In this document: positions 43,801-52,241 of the stretch, in pieces
Numbering within the stretch: position 1 is the first letter of the stretch
Layout: every line of letters starts with the position of its first letter
Origin: Candidatus Electrothrix rattekaaiensis
GTDB taxonomy: Bacteria; Desulfobacterota; Desulfobulbia; Desulfobulbales; Desulfobulbaceae
Direction: 5' to 3'
DNA length: 64,000 bases
NCBI GenBank assembly: GCA_032595675.1
Contig: JAVQMD010000001.1
Coordinates: 1,210,640 to 1,274,639 of the forward strand
Made by a program: the position numbers and the translations under genes
Notes under the pieces: model-generated
Told to the model about the DNA's origin: nothing
Seen by the model: only the letters and a program-made list of their open reading frames with translations
Databases searched by the model: none

Positions 43801-44560
43801 TCCCATCGCCCTTGGTATCATCGCCCTTGCCGCCCCTGTCCGCCTCGCTGTCCTTGCCAAACACCCCGTGCCCGTCAAAATGGATGATGTCCACCGTGGG
43901 CAGTCGGGTATCGCGCAATCGCCTGCGCAGGGCATCCAGGGTCGGGGGCCGGAGAAACTCTACCTCCACCCGCGCCTGTTCCTGTTGGGCCAGGGCCGAG
44001 AGCACGGCATCGGCATCGCGGCGGGGATCAATAAAGCTGGCTCCGTCTGGTCTGCTGACGATAAAGAGGAGATGCAGACCGGGCTTGGCCGCACGGGGCT
44101 GCGGAGTACGGGCATCGCCTGCGCCGGGCAGTCCCCGCCGGATGGAGATGGGCGGGTTCTCGTTGACAAGAAAGCTACCCTTGGGCGTGTGGAGCAGCTC
44201 CCAGGGCAGGGTGAGCACGGCTGGCTCATCAGCAGCAATACTGAGGACGCGGCCCTCCTCGCCGCTCTCCAGGAAGCGGTCAAAGAGCTTGGCTGCCTTG
44301 CGCTCGTTATCCAGAGCGGCCTCGAACAGGGCGGTTCCCCAGACAGGCAGTTGCTCCTGCACGGCAACGGCCCGCACATCATCCGGTTCAGCCGCATAGC
44401 TGGTTCCGTAGTCCTCCAAATACCAGCGGAGTTCGTTGAGATCGGCCTCCTCCAGGGGATTGATGAACTCGGCAGGTGGGCTGTACTCCGCTGCCGCACC
44501 CAGCAGGGAGACGGCAACATGGGAGGCATCGGAAAAGGTCAGGCGTAGTTCAAGGGGCAT
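40802..44560 (-). CDS. CHAT protease - NB-ARC ATPase - TPR protein (STAND, NLR-like)
   Basis: 1252 residues. An N-terminal extension (1-150) leads into a CHAT caspase-like domain (about 155-400) with the catalytic pair His231 (IIHFDGHGVFG) and Cys297 (VVLSACQSA). After a Pro-rich joint, GFFGRSREL opens an NB-ARC-type ATPase (about 428-770) with Walker A GFGGQGKTA (456-464), Walker B TLLILDNLES (about 540) and the sensor LTSRQPD. The C-terminal 450 residues are helical with at least six TPRs. STAND proteins stay inactive until the repeats bind a trigger, then oligomerise; here the effector would be a protease. Similar CHAT-STAND proteins are implicated in programmed cell death or defence, but the trigger and substrate are unknown. 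Both active sites look intact; stop codon lies in a repeat element. Confidence 0.9.
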   Translation of the reverse strand: MPLELRLTFSDASHVAVSLLGAAAEYSPPAEFINPLEEADLNELRWYLEDYGTSYAAEPDDVRAVAVQEQLPVWGTALFEAALDNERKAAKLFDRFLESGEEGRVLSIAADEPAVLTLPWELLHTPKGSFLVNENPPISIRRGLPGAGDARTPQPRAAKPGLHLLFIVSRPDGASFIDPRRDADAVLSALAQQEQARVEVEFLRPPTLDALRRRLRDTRLPTVDIIHFDGHGVFGKDSEADRGGKGDDTKGDGTATDRQQGWLLFEDKEGGKDRVAAEKFGQLLHQNHAGLVVLSACQSAAMDSKDPMSGVAARLVHAGIPAVIAMTHSVLVSTAEQLFAEFYSSLFQGCTVARSLDEARHDLLFNPERGIRLRGEQNAQEVRLELHDWFLPALYQSGQDMALLSAEVGESPEARPALLSNLPEPQPSGFFGRSRELWQIERAFGVEDCRRFSITGFGGQGKTALALEAGRWLLRTHLFERVCMISYAAYQGSDPVSMAVATMSTTFEQSLIDADAARASLAQTPTLLILDNLESLAADNTLAELLDAALPWSEAGASRVLLTSRQPDCNHPGYPLAGDYRHQTLALQGLQPHDSVDWFDSLRRLPPKTRLKRPRRDVLINLFRKVGFHPLSISLLAQQLKERGPADVVERLEALLEEQPVNQADRSLLASLELSIEQLPTQCREWLPRLGVFQGGCLEGMVEGITGLKEADWQELRNHLLIAGLMQAERVPVVDATFLRFHPTLAPALWQRLAKEEQDKLLAGYWQAYHQLANQLYHLDDTNPHAARALAHCELPNLLRAVHVALQTGEAEQGVDFANKVNFFLRPFGLRRDAEELLEAAGKAGSTIGTQAWYLSQSNKGEQLWGNGQPGLAAQVFADILAGLEGTPGYQRCITLHMLGRCCASQGQPAQAEQHYRQALTEIVQLEQGDQVRRQTGVFQTDLADVLRDQRRYDEAKQAYQASLEIADKQGNKRQQGIVRSQLGTLAYMQGELAKAEERYKEALTLFQRINEPASEAVLWHQLGVVYQQAKQWEAAEQAYRQAARLKEEQGLLGGNASAAGSWDQLAQVCKATGRKAEAEQWFRKALAARRAAEDRPGMAITLSNLADLLADDPARLDEARGLAEEALTIKEALDNAALAIWKTYELLARIADQQGDSSQAAEYRAKSRQAYLAFPGWRQGLYQHEPLIAAVVQGGDMEAALAPYSEGWINLKAAIQRILDGERDEATLSEPLDYRDAAVIRAILVGIEGKA

Positions 44561-44598
44561 GATGGTTCCTCATAGATGTGGTTATGGGGGATGCAGGG

Positions 44599-44626
44599 GT
44601 AGGGGCGATTCGCGAACCGCCCGCAG
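44599..44626. repeat. 28-bp palindrome (family copy 13)
   Basis: Begins GTAGGGGC, ends GCCCGCAG, core GATTCGCGAACC close to copy 4. Lies between the CHAT start and the DUF1456 stop, within the possible CHAT leader. Confidence 0.8.
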
Positions 44627-44642
44627 GAAAGGCAAGGAAAGT

Positions 44643-45101
44643 TTAGGGGCGATAGTGAAGCTGCATACCTTTAAGGAAATTGCGTAATATTTGATCCTTA
44701 CAGGCACGGTAATGAGTATGGCTTGGTTTACGGAAGAAAGCACTTAATTCGGGTTTACCTATGGGGAACTCAGCCAGCTCCATGATCTTCAATATATCTT
44801 CCGCTTGAAGGTTTAAGGCTATTTTTAGCTTGAGAAGGATAATATTATTGGTTAAACGTTTCTCCGGCTGAGGTTGCGGACCTTCTTTTTTGCCGCGTTT
44901 ATCATTGATCAAGCCATTGAGGAACGTTGCCATGTGCTTGTCATTGCATCTTTGAAACGCTGGGTCATCATCCTTTTTTAACCAGTCGCTGATCTGCCCA
45001 CGCGTTACCTGTTGACCACCTGAGGCAAAGAGGGCAATTATTTTAGAATCATTAAAAGCAAAGGTATAGCGTATACGGCGTAAAATATCATTGTTGGTCA
45101 T
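44643..45101 (-). CDS. DUF1456 (YehS-like) family protein
   Basis: 152 residues made of two related halves of about 65 residues, each beginning with a TNNDILRRIRYTFAF or TNNIILLKLKIALNL type helix and ending with a Lys/Arg-rich stretch (AFQRCNDKHMATFLNGLI and HYRACKDQILRNFLKGM). This matches the DUF1456/YehS family, small soluble proteins of unknown function widespread in proteobacteria. It lies 82 bases upstream of the CHAT gene on the same strand, so a shared transcript is possible. No clear link between the two is known. Confidence 0.88.
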   Translation of the reverse strand: MTNNDILRRIRYTFAFNDSKIIALFASGGQQVTRGQISDWLKKDDDPAFQRCNDKHMATFLNGLINDKRGKKEGPQPQPEKRLTNNIILLKLKIALNLQAEDILKIMELAEFPIGKPELSAFFRKPSHTHYRACKDQILRNFLKGMQLHYRP

Positions 45102-45172
45102 GGTTAGGCACTGGACTTCTTTTGTTATTGTTTTTTATCACGAACCGGGTAATCAGGACGGCAGAATGCCCC

Positions 45173-45940
45173 CTAAAATCCATAGGCAATCCCGATCAGG
45201 CCGAAGAAGAGCGCATCCTTATCCACGATAGGACTGTCAGTAATCTCCTGATCAAGGAGCTCCAGGCCGAACAGGGTGCTGATCATGATGTTTTGGGTCA
45301 GGCCGATCCGAAGAGCCATTCCTGTCTGCCAATTGGCGGTCCAGCCAAGTTCGTATTCCGGTCGTCCGGCAATGGCCTCTGAGGCATCAACCCCATAATA
45401 ATACGTTGAAGAGGCATCGCTGTGGAGAGAAATTCCAAGATACGGCGTAACAAAGAGCATGCGCCATCGAAAGGGTTTCTTGATTCTGAGATTGATCTCT
45501 TGCCCACCGTGCTTATTGAGCAGATCTGTAAAAACTTGGCAGGAGAACACTGCCTGCTCAAGCCGCCAATTCACCGCCACACCCGCTTCCACGGTGCCGT
45601 TCCTGTCCTTTATCCCGACTAAAGATGCACTGTCTCCCTCCTCGTATGCCTCAAACCTGTACTTGCCCAACAGGTCGACCGAGAGACCTTTGTCCTGATA
45701 AACATGCATTCCTGCCCCGGTTCCTCTGATGAAAAACTGCTCCCCCGAGAACATGATCAGCGGAATCGCGATGGCGTTATTGTTCGCCCCGTGGTACAGG
45801 GATGTTGAAAAAACTGCTCCTGTGCCCAAGGAAAAGGTCGGGGCTCCTCCTCTTGGCTGGGCATCAGCATTGCTCACAGCAGAGAATGTGAAAAAGAAGA
45901 GGATGAGAAGAAGGTACAGGGATATTCGTCTGTTGTTCAT
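45173..45940 (-). CDS. MipA/OmpV-family outer-membrane protein
   Basis: 255 residues from the ATG at 45940, supported by AAAGGAG just upstream; the longer frame to 46120 runs into non-coding DNA. A signal peptide (ISLYLLLILFFFTFSAVSNADA) is followed by alternating amphipathic strands typical of a small beta-barrel, including FSLGTGAVFSTSLYHGANNNAIAIPLI near the start and the terminal FFGLIGIAYGF, which ends in Phe as outer-membrane proteins do. MipA was described as a murein-hydrolase-interacting scaffold in E. coli; OmpV homologues are porin-like. The exact role here is unknown. Confidence 0.85.
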   Translation of the reverse strand: MNNRRISLYLLLILFFFTFSAVSNADAQPRGGAPTFSLGTGAVFSTSLYHGANNNAIAIPLIMFSGEQFFIRGTGAGMHVYQDKGLSVDLLGKYRFEAYEEGDSASLVGIKDRNGTVEAGVAVNWRLEQAVFSCQVFTDLLNKHGGQEINLRIKKPFRWRMLFVTPYLGISLHSDASSTYYYGVDASEAIAGRPEYELGWTANWQTGMALRIGLTQNIMISTLFGLELLDQEITDSPIVDKDALFFGLIGIAYGF

Positions 45941-46116
45941 GACGTCTCCTTTGCGTGGCATGGCCCTCCCAGGCGGGAAAGGTTGTGGGATGCGTTGTGG
46001 GATGTGGGTTTGGCGGGGTGCGGTGGAGGGCGATCCTTCTGATCGCCCCTGTCCGAAGAGTGAATGCACCCTTTCAGGACTGCGAGTTGTACGTATTGTA
46101 CGTATTCCAGACGTAC

Positions 46117-46509
46117 TCAAGCCAAATCAATCTGTAAAGGGATGCTGTGCAGGCTTTTTTGAGGCTGCTGGGTTCTGCCCAATTTCCAGGCCTCGCATTT
46201 GGCCTTGCCGTCCAGTTTTTTCTCCACATCCGTGACCAGTCCTTCAATATTGATCACTTTATGGCGGGAAAAGACATCAGGAAGACCGCTGGTCAGGTTG
46301 CACGCCAAGCAGCAGCCCGGTCGCTCGTGCAGGTCCAGATTGAAATGGAGCGTATTGCTTTTCTCGTTATGACCTTGGAAACTCAGGGAGATATCATAGG
46401 CACCTTCGTCTGCATCACCGAACAGGGCCTCGAAAAACTCATTTGCTCGTTGCGCCGGGAAAAGCTCCTGGAGGACTTCATTTGTAAATACGTCATTCAT
46501 GGAATTCAT
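46117..46509 (-). CDS. Small conserved protein, often labelled 'pancreas/duodenum homeobox protein 1' in Desulfobacterota
   Basis: 130 residues from the ATG at 46509 (a second ATG three codons later is possible; ribosome-binding sites are weak). Recognisable stretches are LQELFPAQRANEFFEALFGDADEGAYDI, HERPGCCLACNLTSGLPDVFSRHKVINIEGLV and AKCEAWKLG. From memory, proteins with this pattern occur mainly in sulfate-reducing Desulfobacterota and carry a misleading animal homeobox name in databases; nothing in the sequence looks like a homeodomain. The CCLAC group could bind metal. Function unknown. Confidence 0.7.
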   Translation of the reverse strand: MNSMNDVFTNEVLQELFPAQRANEFFEALFGDADEGAYDISLSFQGHNEKSNTLHFNLDLHERPGCCLACNLTSGLPDVFSRHKVINIEGLVTDVEKKLDGKAKCEAWKLGRTQQPQKSLHSIPLQIDLA

Positions 46510-46827
46510 AGCTTCTTCTTCGCTTCTTTTTGCTGTTTGGGGAGTTCGCAGGTAGCGGCAACGCAAGGGGGGATACACACCACACCGGGCAGAGCAGTCT
46601 GCCGGTTCCGCAGGCGAAGGCCATGCAATGTACCTGTCGATTTATAGAGATCTTCGGAGAAATTTAATCTGAGATGCAAGGGCTGTCAACATTCATTGCG
46701 GTGGCCGGGGTGTTATGGTAAAGAATGGCCTATGAAACAGAACAAACAGAACAAACAGAATATATTTTTTACTCATCCGGAAAAGCCGGAGAGATCGGAA
46801 AAGCAGGAAGGGCAGGGGACTGTGAAC
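46510..46827. other. Gap before the helicase gene
   Basis: About 320 bases between divergent genes if the helicase starts at 46828. The right end (46732-46765) holds an ACAAACAGA-type short tandem repeat that would encode KQNKQNKQN if an upstream start at 46732 is used. No other feature recognised. Confidence 0.4.
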
Positions 46828-48978
46828 ATGGAAAGCCTGAATCCATCCCAGCACAAGGCGGTCATCCACGGGGACGGGCCGGTGCTGGTGATTGCCGGCG
46901 CAGGCAGCGGTAAGACTCGAACCCTCGTTCATCGTATGGCTTGGCTGCTGGATCAGGGCGTGCCCCCGGAATCCATCCTCCTGCTTACCTTTACCCGCCG
47001 ATCAGCCCAAGAAATGCTGCATCGGGCCGCCCGCATCTCTGGCCAATCCTGTAATCGGGTCGTGGGCGGAACCTTCCATGCCACCGCAAATATGCTGTTG
47101 CGCAGACATGGGCATTATCTCGGTTTTGGTGGCGGATTCACTATTATCGACCGGGGCGATGCTGAGGGGGTTATTAACCTGCTCCGCAACTCCCTGGGTC
47201 TTTCCGGGGCTGGTAAGCGTTTTCCCACCAAGCGGGTTATTCTTAATCTTCTTTCCGGGGCAATCAATAAGTCCTTTGAGCTGGAAGATCTGATCTTTGA
47301 AACCCAACCCCATCTTGTCGAGTTTGCTCAGGATATCGTTAGAATTCGTAAGGAATACGTTGTGTTTAAGCAAAACAACGCCTTGATGGATTATGATGAC
47401 TTGCTGGTCAACTGGCAGCGGCTGCTCGGTGAATCAGTCCAGGCCCGCACGGAAATTGCCTCCCAGTTTCGTTACATCCTGGTGGATGAATACCAGGACA
47501 CTAACTTGATTCAGGCCCAGATTGTTCGCCTGCTGGCCTATGGTCATGATAACGTGATGGTGGTCGGTGATGATGCCCAGTCCATCTACAGCTTTCGTGG
47601 CGCAGATTTTTATAATATCATGCGTTTTCCTGAGCAGTTTCCCGGTGCCAAGGTCATTAAGCTGGAGCAGAATTATCGCTCGGTCCAACCTGTCTTGGCC
47701 CTGACCAATGCCATTATTGCCCAGGCAGAGGAAAAATACACCAAAGAGCTGTTCAGTGAAATTGAGGGCGGGGTCAAACCGGTTGTTTACTCTGCCCGTA
47801 ACGAGGGCGGCGAGGCCCGCTTTATTGTGGAGAAGGTCAAGGATTTGCTGCAAGCAGGCACGGCAAGCAAGGAGATCGCGGTCCTGTTTCGCTCTGGATT
47901 TCATTCCTATAAACTGGAAATGGAGCTGGCAGCCCATTCGCTGGAGTTTGAAAAGCGAGGCGGGATGAAGCTCACCGAGGCTGCCCATATCAAGGATGCG
48001 CTTTCCTTTTTGCGGGTGCTGATCAATCCCTGGGATAATCTCTCCTGGAATCGGCTTCTCCTGCAATTGGACAAGGTCGGCCCCAAGACGGCCCAGAAGA
48101 TTCTTGAGATGGTCATGGCTGAGGATAAACCTATCGCGGCCTTGGGGGAGTATAAGACGAGTGCCAAGTGGAAGGAACCCCTTCAGCGATTGGCCGAGGC
48201 CTTGGCTGCGATGGATCGCCTTGAACTGACTCCCTCAGGGGTTTTTGATCTGGTCATGGAGTATTACGAGCCCATTTTTGAACGGATCTATCATGATGAT
48301 TATCCGAAACGGCGGCGTGATCTGGAGCAGCTCAAGGCCCTGATCGGCGGCTATGGCGATCTCCAGTCTTTTGTGGATGATACGGCCCTGGATCCGCCTG
48401 ATCCTGCGCCCGGCCCCGTGGAAACTGCACCGGAGAAATTGATCCTCTCCACCATTCACTCGGCCAAAGGCCTGGAATGGGATGCTGTTTTTGTGATTGG
48501 GTTGTCTGAGGGACGCTTTCCCCATCAAAAAACTGTCCCTGGCGGCGAGCAATGGGAAGAGGAACGTCGTTTGCTCTATGTGGCAGCAACCAGAGCTAAG
48601 AAGCAGCTTTTTTTCACCTATCCCAGGACCATCATGACACCGGATCGGAAATTTCTTAATGTGGTGATGTCGCCCTTTCTCCGGGAGATCAATCCAGGCC
48701 TATATGTTAATGAGGACTCCGCACCTGCCATAGGCCCAAGCACTATCGCGTACCGCAGCAATCCTGAAGGCGTTCTTCCAGAACCGACCACCTTGAAAAA
48801 AACAGCTGTGCAATCTGCTCGCGTCGAATTCTGCAAGGGCATGACTGTACGCCACCCCTTTTTCGGGATCGGTAAAATTAAAGAAATCCCGGCTCCCCGC
48901 CGGGTTGAGGTTCGTTTTGACCGGCACGGGGATAAGCTCCTTCATCTGGATTATGCCAAGCTGGAAGTGATGGATTGA
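46828..48978 (+). CDS. UvrD/Rep-family superfamily 1 DNA helicase
   Basis: About 716 residues from the ATG at 46828 (upstream in-frame start at 46732 would add a low-complexity head encoded by short tandem repeats). SF1A motifs in order: Q-motif LNPSQHKAV, Walker A GAGSGKT (about residue 27), Ia TFTRRSAQEM, II ILVDEYQDTN, III GDDAQSIYSFRGAD, IV NYRS, V STIHSAKGLEWDAVFV, VI YVAATRAKK. The C-terminal tail (RHPFFGIGKIKEIPAPRRVEVRFDRHG) resembles the Tudor-like domain of UvrD/PcrA that contacts RNA polymerase. It should translocate 3'-5' on single-stranded DNA in repair or replication restart. Complete and GC-rich like the core genome. Confidence 0.93.
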   Translation: MESLNPSQHKAVIHGDGPVLVIAGAGSGKTRTLVHRMAWLLDQGVPPESILLLTFTRRSAQEMLHRAARISGQSCNRVVGGTFHATANMLLRRHGHYLGFGGGFTIIDRGDAEGVINLLRNSLGLSGAGKRFPTKRVILNLLSGAINKSFELEDLIFETQPHLVEFAQDIVRIRKEYVVFKQNNALMDYDDLLVNWQRLLGESVQARTEIASQFRYILVDEYQDTNLIQAQIVRLLAYGHDNVMVVGDDAQSIYSFRGADFYNIMRFPEQFPGAKVIKLEQNYRSVQPVLALTNAIIAQAEEKYTKELFSEIEGGVKPVVYSARNEGGEARFIVEKVKDLLQAGTASKEIAVLFRSGFHSYKLEMELAAHSLEFEKRGGMKLTEAAHIKDALSFLRVLINPWDNLSWNRLLLQLDKVGPKTAQKILEMVMAEDKPIAALGEYKTSAKWKEPLQRLAEALAAMDRLELTPSGVFDLVMEYYEPIFERIYHDDYPKRRRDLEQLKALIGGYGDLQSFVDDTALDPPDPAPGPVETAPEKLILSTIHSAKGLEWDAVFVIGLSEGRFPHQKTVPGGEQWEEERRLLYVAATRAKKQLFFTYPRTIMTPDRKFLNVVMSPFLREINPGLYVNEDSAPAIGPSTIAYRSNPEGVLPEPTTLKKTAVQSARVEFCKGMTVRHPFFGIGKIKEIPAPRRVEVRFDRHGDKLLHLDYAKLEVMD

Positions 48979-49070
48979 CTTCTCCTCGCAGAGGGGGCGA
49001 TCCGTTTTTTTTAATATGCTGACCGGCAAGAGTTTTGGTTCGTCATAGAATCGCATAACTCCTGTAAGAA

Positions 49071-51947
49071 ATGAAAATATTTAAAAACACATTGTTTTTG
49101 ACGACCTTCGCCTTTCTCTTTATTTTTGGTCAAGGCATAATAATCTATAGAGATTCCTTCAGCCTCATTCTGAATAGACGGCAGGTTGCCGAGCTTGTTT
49201 TTTTCGTTGCGCTACAGACAGTACTGATCGGCACCCTGTTTTTTTGTTATAGAAAAAAGAGAGCGGCGGAAAAGGCCCTGCTGGAATCAGAGGAGATTTA
49301 TCGCTGTATTCTTCAAAATATAATTGATCCTGTTTTTATCACCGATAAGGATGGAAATTTCACGTTTGTCTGCCTGAATGTAATACATACGTTGGGGTTC
49401 ACAGAGCAGGAAGTCCGAGCACTGGGAAATATTTCAAAGCTCTTGGGTGAGAATGTTTTTGACCAACAGGAGCTGGAGAATAATGGTGAAATTTTGGATA
49501 TTGAGAGAATAATCCAAAATAAAAAGGGGCAAAAACTTACATTTCTTGTCACTGTCAAAAATGTCCTCATACGAGAGGGGACGCTGCTCTTCTATACTTG
49601 CCATAATATTACTGATCGCAAGCGAGCTGAGGAAAAGTTGCGCCTGCATGAAAAAATATTAAGCAAGTCGGAGAAAATTGGTCACTTAGGGAGCTGGCAC
49701 TTAGATATTAAAAAAAATATTTTAACATGGTCGGATGAAAATTATCGGATCTTTGGTTATGCTCCACAGGCGTTCGGGGCGACTTATGAGGCTTTTCTTG
49801 ATGCTATTCATCCCGATGACCGAGATATGGTGGATAGAATGTATACCGATGCCATAAATACTAATACCCCATACGAGTGTGTCCACAGGATTGTGAGACC
49901 GAGTGGCGAGGTAAGAGTCGTTTTGGAAAGATCGGAAGATATTGTCGATGAAAACGGAGAGAGCATTTATTCCTTCGGTCTTACTCAAGATATAACTGAA
50001 CGCAAGCAGAAAGAGGATGCCCTACTGGAAAGCGAGAAAAAATTTCGAGCTCTTTTTGAACAGGCAGGTGGCTATTGCATGATCCTTGATCCTGATACCC
50101 CTGATGGTATCCCGTTGATTATTGATGCAAATAAAGCGGCATGTTTAATGCATGGGTACAAACGGGAGGAGTTTGTCGGTCGACCAGTTGCCGATATTGA
50201 TGATGAAGATGGAAGGCGTTTGGTTCAAGAGAGAACCGTTGAAATCATGAAGGGAAAACCGTTTTATGTTGAGAATGTACATGTTCGCAAAGACGGTACA
50301 ATGTTTCATGTGGCTGTAAATGCGCAACGGATTGATATAGGAAATGGAAAAACAGTTATTCTCACAACGGAATATGACATCACCGAACGGAAAAAAGCGG
50401 AAATCAATCTCCTGGAAAGTGAAAGAAAATACCGAAATCTTCTTGAATCGACTTCCACGGTGCCCTGGGAACTCGATCTTGAATGTGGGGAATTCAGCTA
50501 TATGGGGCGTCAGATTGAAAAGCTGTTAGGGTATCCGACTGAATCATGGATGGATGTGAACGTATGGGCAGAACGCCTTCATCCTGACGATAGAGAACAG
50601 GCTGTCCAGTTTTGCACTGTTGAGACCCAAAAGGGCAATGATCACGATTTTATTTACCGGGCTGTCCACAAAGATGGTTCTCACCGATGGATCAGAGACA
50701 TTGTCTCTGTGGTGATGGGCGAAAAAGGCCCGGAAAAACTTGTTGGCTTTATGCATGATATAACAGAACCCAAGGAACTCGCTGCGGAAAAAGAAAAACT
50801 TGAAGAACGGTGGGTCCAAACACAAAAACTTGAAGCCGTTGGAACCTTGGCTGGCGGCATTGCGCATGATTTCAATAATATCCTTTGCATCATATTAGGA
50901 TATGCTGATTTGGCTAAAATTAATGCCCCGCCGGGTTCGGATTTTTCTCAAAATCTGGAAGAAATCACCAATGCTGGCAACCGTGCAAGGGATCTTATTA
51001 AGCAGATACTCACCTTTAGCCGGAAGGCGAAAGTGGAAAAAAAAGTTGTAGACCCCCGACCCGTGATCAAGGAAACATTGAAGATGCTTCGGGCCACACT
51101 GCCGACAATAATTGCAATGAAGGAGGATCTTGCGCTCGATTGCGGAACAATGTACGTCGATCCTACACAGATTCATCAGATTGTGCTGAATTTAGGCACA
51201 AATGCCTTTCATGCCATGGAAGAAAACGGAGGCTTGCTCACGGTTCAACTGAAAAAAGCCGATATCATACCTGATGAGCTGTATGAAGAGGCTGAGAAAA
51301 ATGATTTTATCGAGCTCTCTGTCAGTGATTCGGGAAGCGGAATTGCTCCCTCTATAATTGACAATATTTTCGATCCGTTTTTCACCACTAAAGAGCTTGG
51401 TAAAGGCACAGGGATGGGGTTGTCGACCGCTTATGGGATTGTTAAAGATTCCGGCGGAACGATTACGGTCGACAGCCTGCCGGGCCGGGGCACCACCTTC
51501 CGATTATATTTCCCCAAATGTCGACAGCCGTCGGTTGTGGAAGATTTTAATGAAGCAGATTCCTCGGTCGGAAATGAGAAAATACTTTTTATTGATGATG
51601 AAGAGAGCCTAGTGGAATTGTGGAAGAGAGTTCTTGAAGGCCTTGGTTATCATGTGACCGCTTATCAAAGCAGCCTTGATGCCCTTTCAGCCTTTGAGAA
51701 AAGTCCGACCGATTATGATATTGTTATCACAGATCAAAATATGCCAGGAATGACCGGGTTTGATCTTTCCCGCCGAATGCTCGAAGTAAGGCCGAACCTG
51801 CCCATCATCCTTTGCACCGGATATAGTTCCACTGTTGATCCGCTGAAAGTAAGGGCAATCGGAATTAAAGAATTTACGCTCAAGCCCCTTACGAAAGGAG
51901 TGATGTCGAATCTGATCAGAAAGGTGCTGGATGTAAATTTTGAATAA
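49071..51947 (+). CDS. Membrane-associated multi-PAS hybrid histidine kinase
   Basis: 958 residues. Two N-terminal transmembrane helices (about 5-25 and 43-63) with a short periplasmic loop, then four PAS/PAC units (about 75-195, 200-320, 325-445, 450-570), a HisKA domain with phospho-acceptor His599 (GTLAGGIAHDFNN), an HATPase domain (NLGTNAFHAM, DSGSGI, GKGTGMGLSTAYGIV) and a C-terminal receiver with Asp888 (IVITDQNMPG). PAS units 2 and 4 contain WSDENYRIFGY/HPDDR type motifs (PAS_3 fold). The ligand-binding role of the PAS units cannot be told. No response regulator is adjacent; the SixA-like phosphatase and the other kinase are far away. Stands alone. Confidence 0.92.
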   Translation: MKIFKNTLFLTTFAFLFIFGQGIIIYRDSFSLILNRRQVAELVFFVALQTVLIGTLFFCYRKKRAAEKALLESEEIYRCILQNIIDPVFITDKDGNFTFVCLNVIHTLGFTEQEVRALGNISKLLGENVFDQQELENNGEILDIERIIQNKKGQKLTFLVTVKNVLIREGTLLFYTCHNITDRKRAEEKLRLHEKILSKSEKIGHLGSWHLDIKKNILTWSDENYRIFGYAPQAFGATYEAFLDAIHPDDRDMVDRMYTDAINTNTPYECVHRIVRPSGEVRVVLERSEDIVDENGESIYSFGLTQDITERKQKEDALLESEKKFRALFEQAGGYCMILDPDTPDGIPLIIDANKAACLMHGYKREEFVGRPVADIDDEDGRRLVQERTVEIMKGKPFYVENVHVRKDGTMFHVAVNAQRIDIGNGKTVILTTEYDITERKKAEINLLESERKYRNLLESTSTVPWELDLECGEFSYMGRQIEKLLGYPTESWMDVNVWAERLHPDDREQAVQFCTVETQKGNDHDFIYRAVHKDGSHRWIRDIVSVVMGEKGPEKLVGFMHDITEPKELAAEKEKLEERWVQTQKLEAVGTLAGGIAHDFNNILCIILGYADLAKINAPPGSDFSQNLEEITNAGNRARDLIKQILTFSRKAKVEKKVVDPRPVIKETLKMLRATLPTIIAMKEDLALDCGTMYVDPTQIHQIVLNLGTNAFHAMEENGGLLTVQLKKADIIPDELYEEAEKNDFIELSVSDSGSGIAPSIIDNIFDPFFTTKELGKGTGMGLSTAYGIVKDSGGTITVDSLPGRGTTFRLYFPKCRQPSVVEDFNEADSSVGNEKILFIDDEESLVELWKRVLEGLGYHVTAYQSSLDALSAFEKSPTDYDIVITDQNMPGMTGFDLSRRMLEVRPNLPIILCTGYSSTVDPLKVRAIGIKEFTLKPLTKGVMSNLIRKVLDVNFE

Positions 51948-52003
51948 TTGGATGGAGTTTTCTGGCAAAGGAGACAGTGTTCCTTATTTCGAAATAACTC
52001 TAT

Positions 52004-52241
52004 TTATTGTTTTTTTGTATCAGCATTTTGGACCTCTAGCTCGATATACTTCCCAACAACCTGCGGAGCGATGCGCCTGAATTCCTCAGCATGGGAGCCG
52101 GAGATCAGCCGATCATTGCCTGCCCGGATATAGGTACAGGGTATTTTCAGGATCTGCTGCTCCGTGCGTATCATCCACCAGATTCCAAACCACCTGATCC
52201 GTGCCGCTCATGCGGATGAATTGTTGCGAAGTATGACTCAT
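52004..52241 (-). pseudogene. Frameshifted alpha/beta-hydrolase C-terminal fragment, coupled to fic
   Basis: Its ATG (52241-52239) overlaps the fic stop in an ATGA arrangement. One frame reads MSHTSQQFIRMSGTDQVVWN then LVDDTHG and soon stops; from about 52175 another frame reads TEQQILKIPCTYIRAGNDRL followed by ISGSHAEEFRRIAP and ends at 52004. Joined by a one-base shift near 52170, they give about 78 residues whose second part looks like the end of an alpha/beta hydrolase, with the acid residue in GND and HAEEF near the catalytic His position. The N-terminal catalytic part is absent. A sequencing error at the shift cannot be excluded. Confidence 0.5.
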
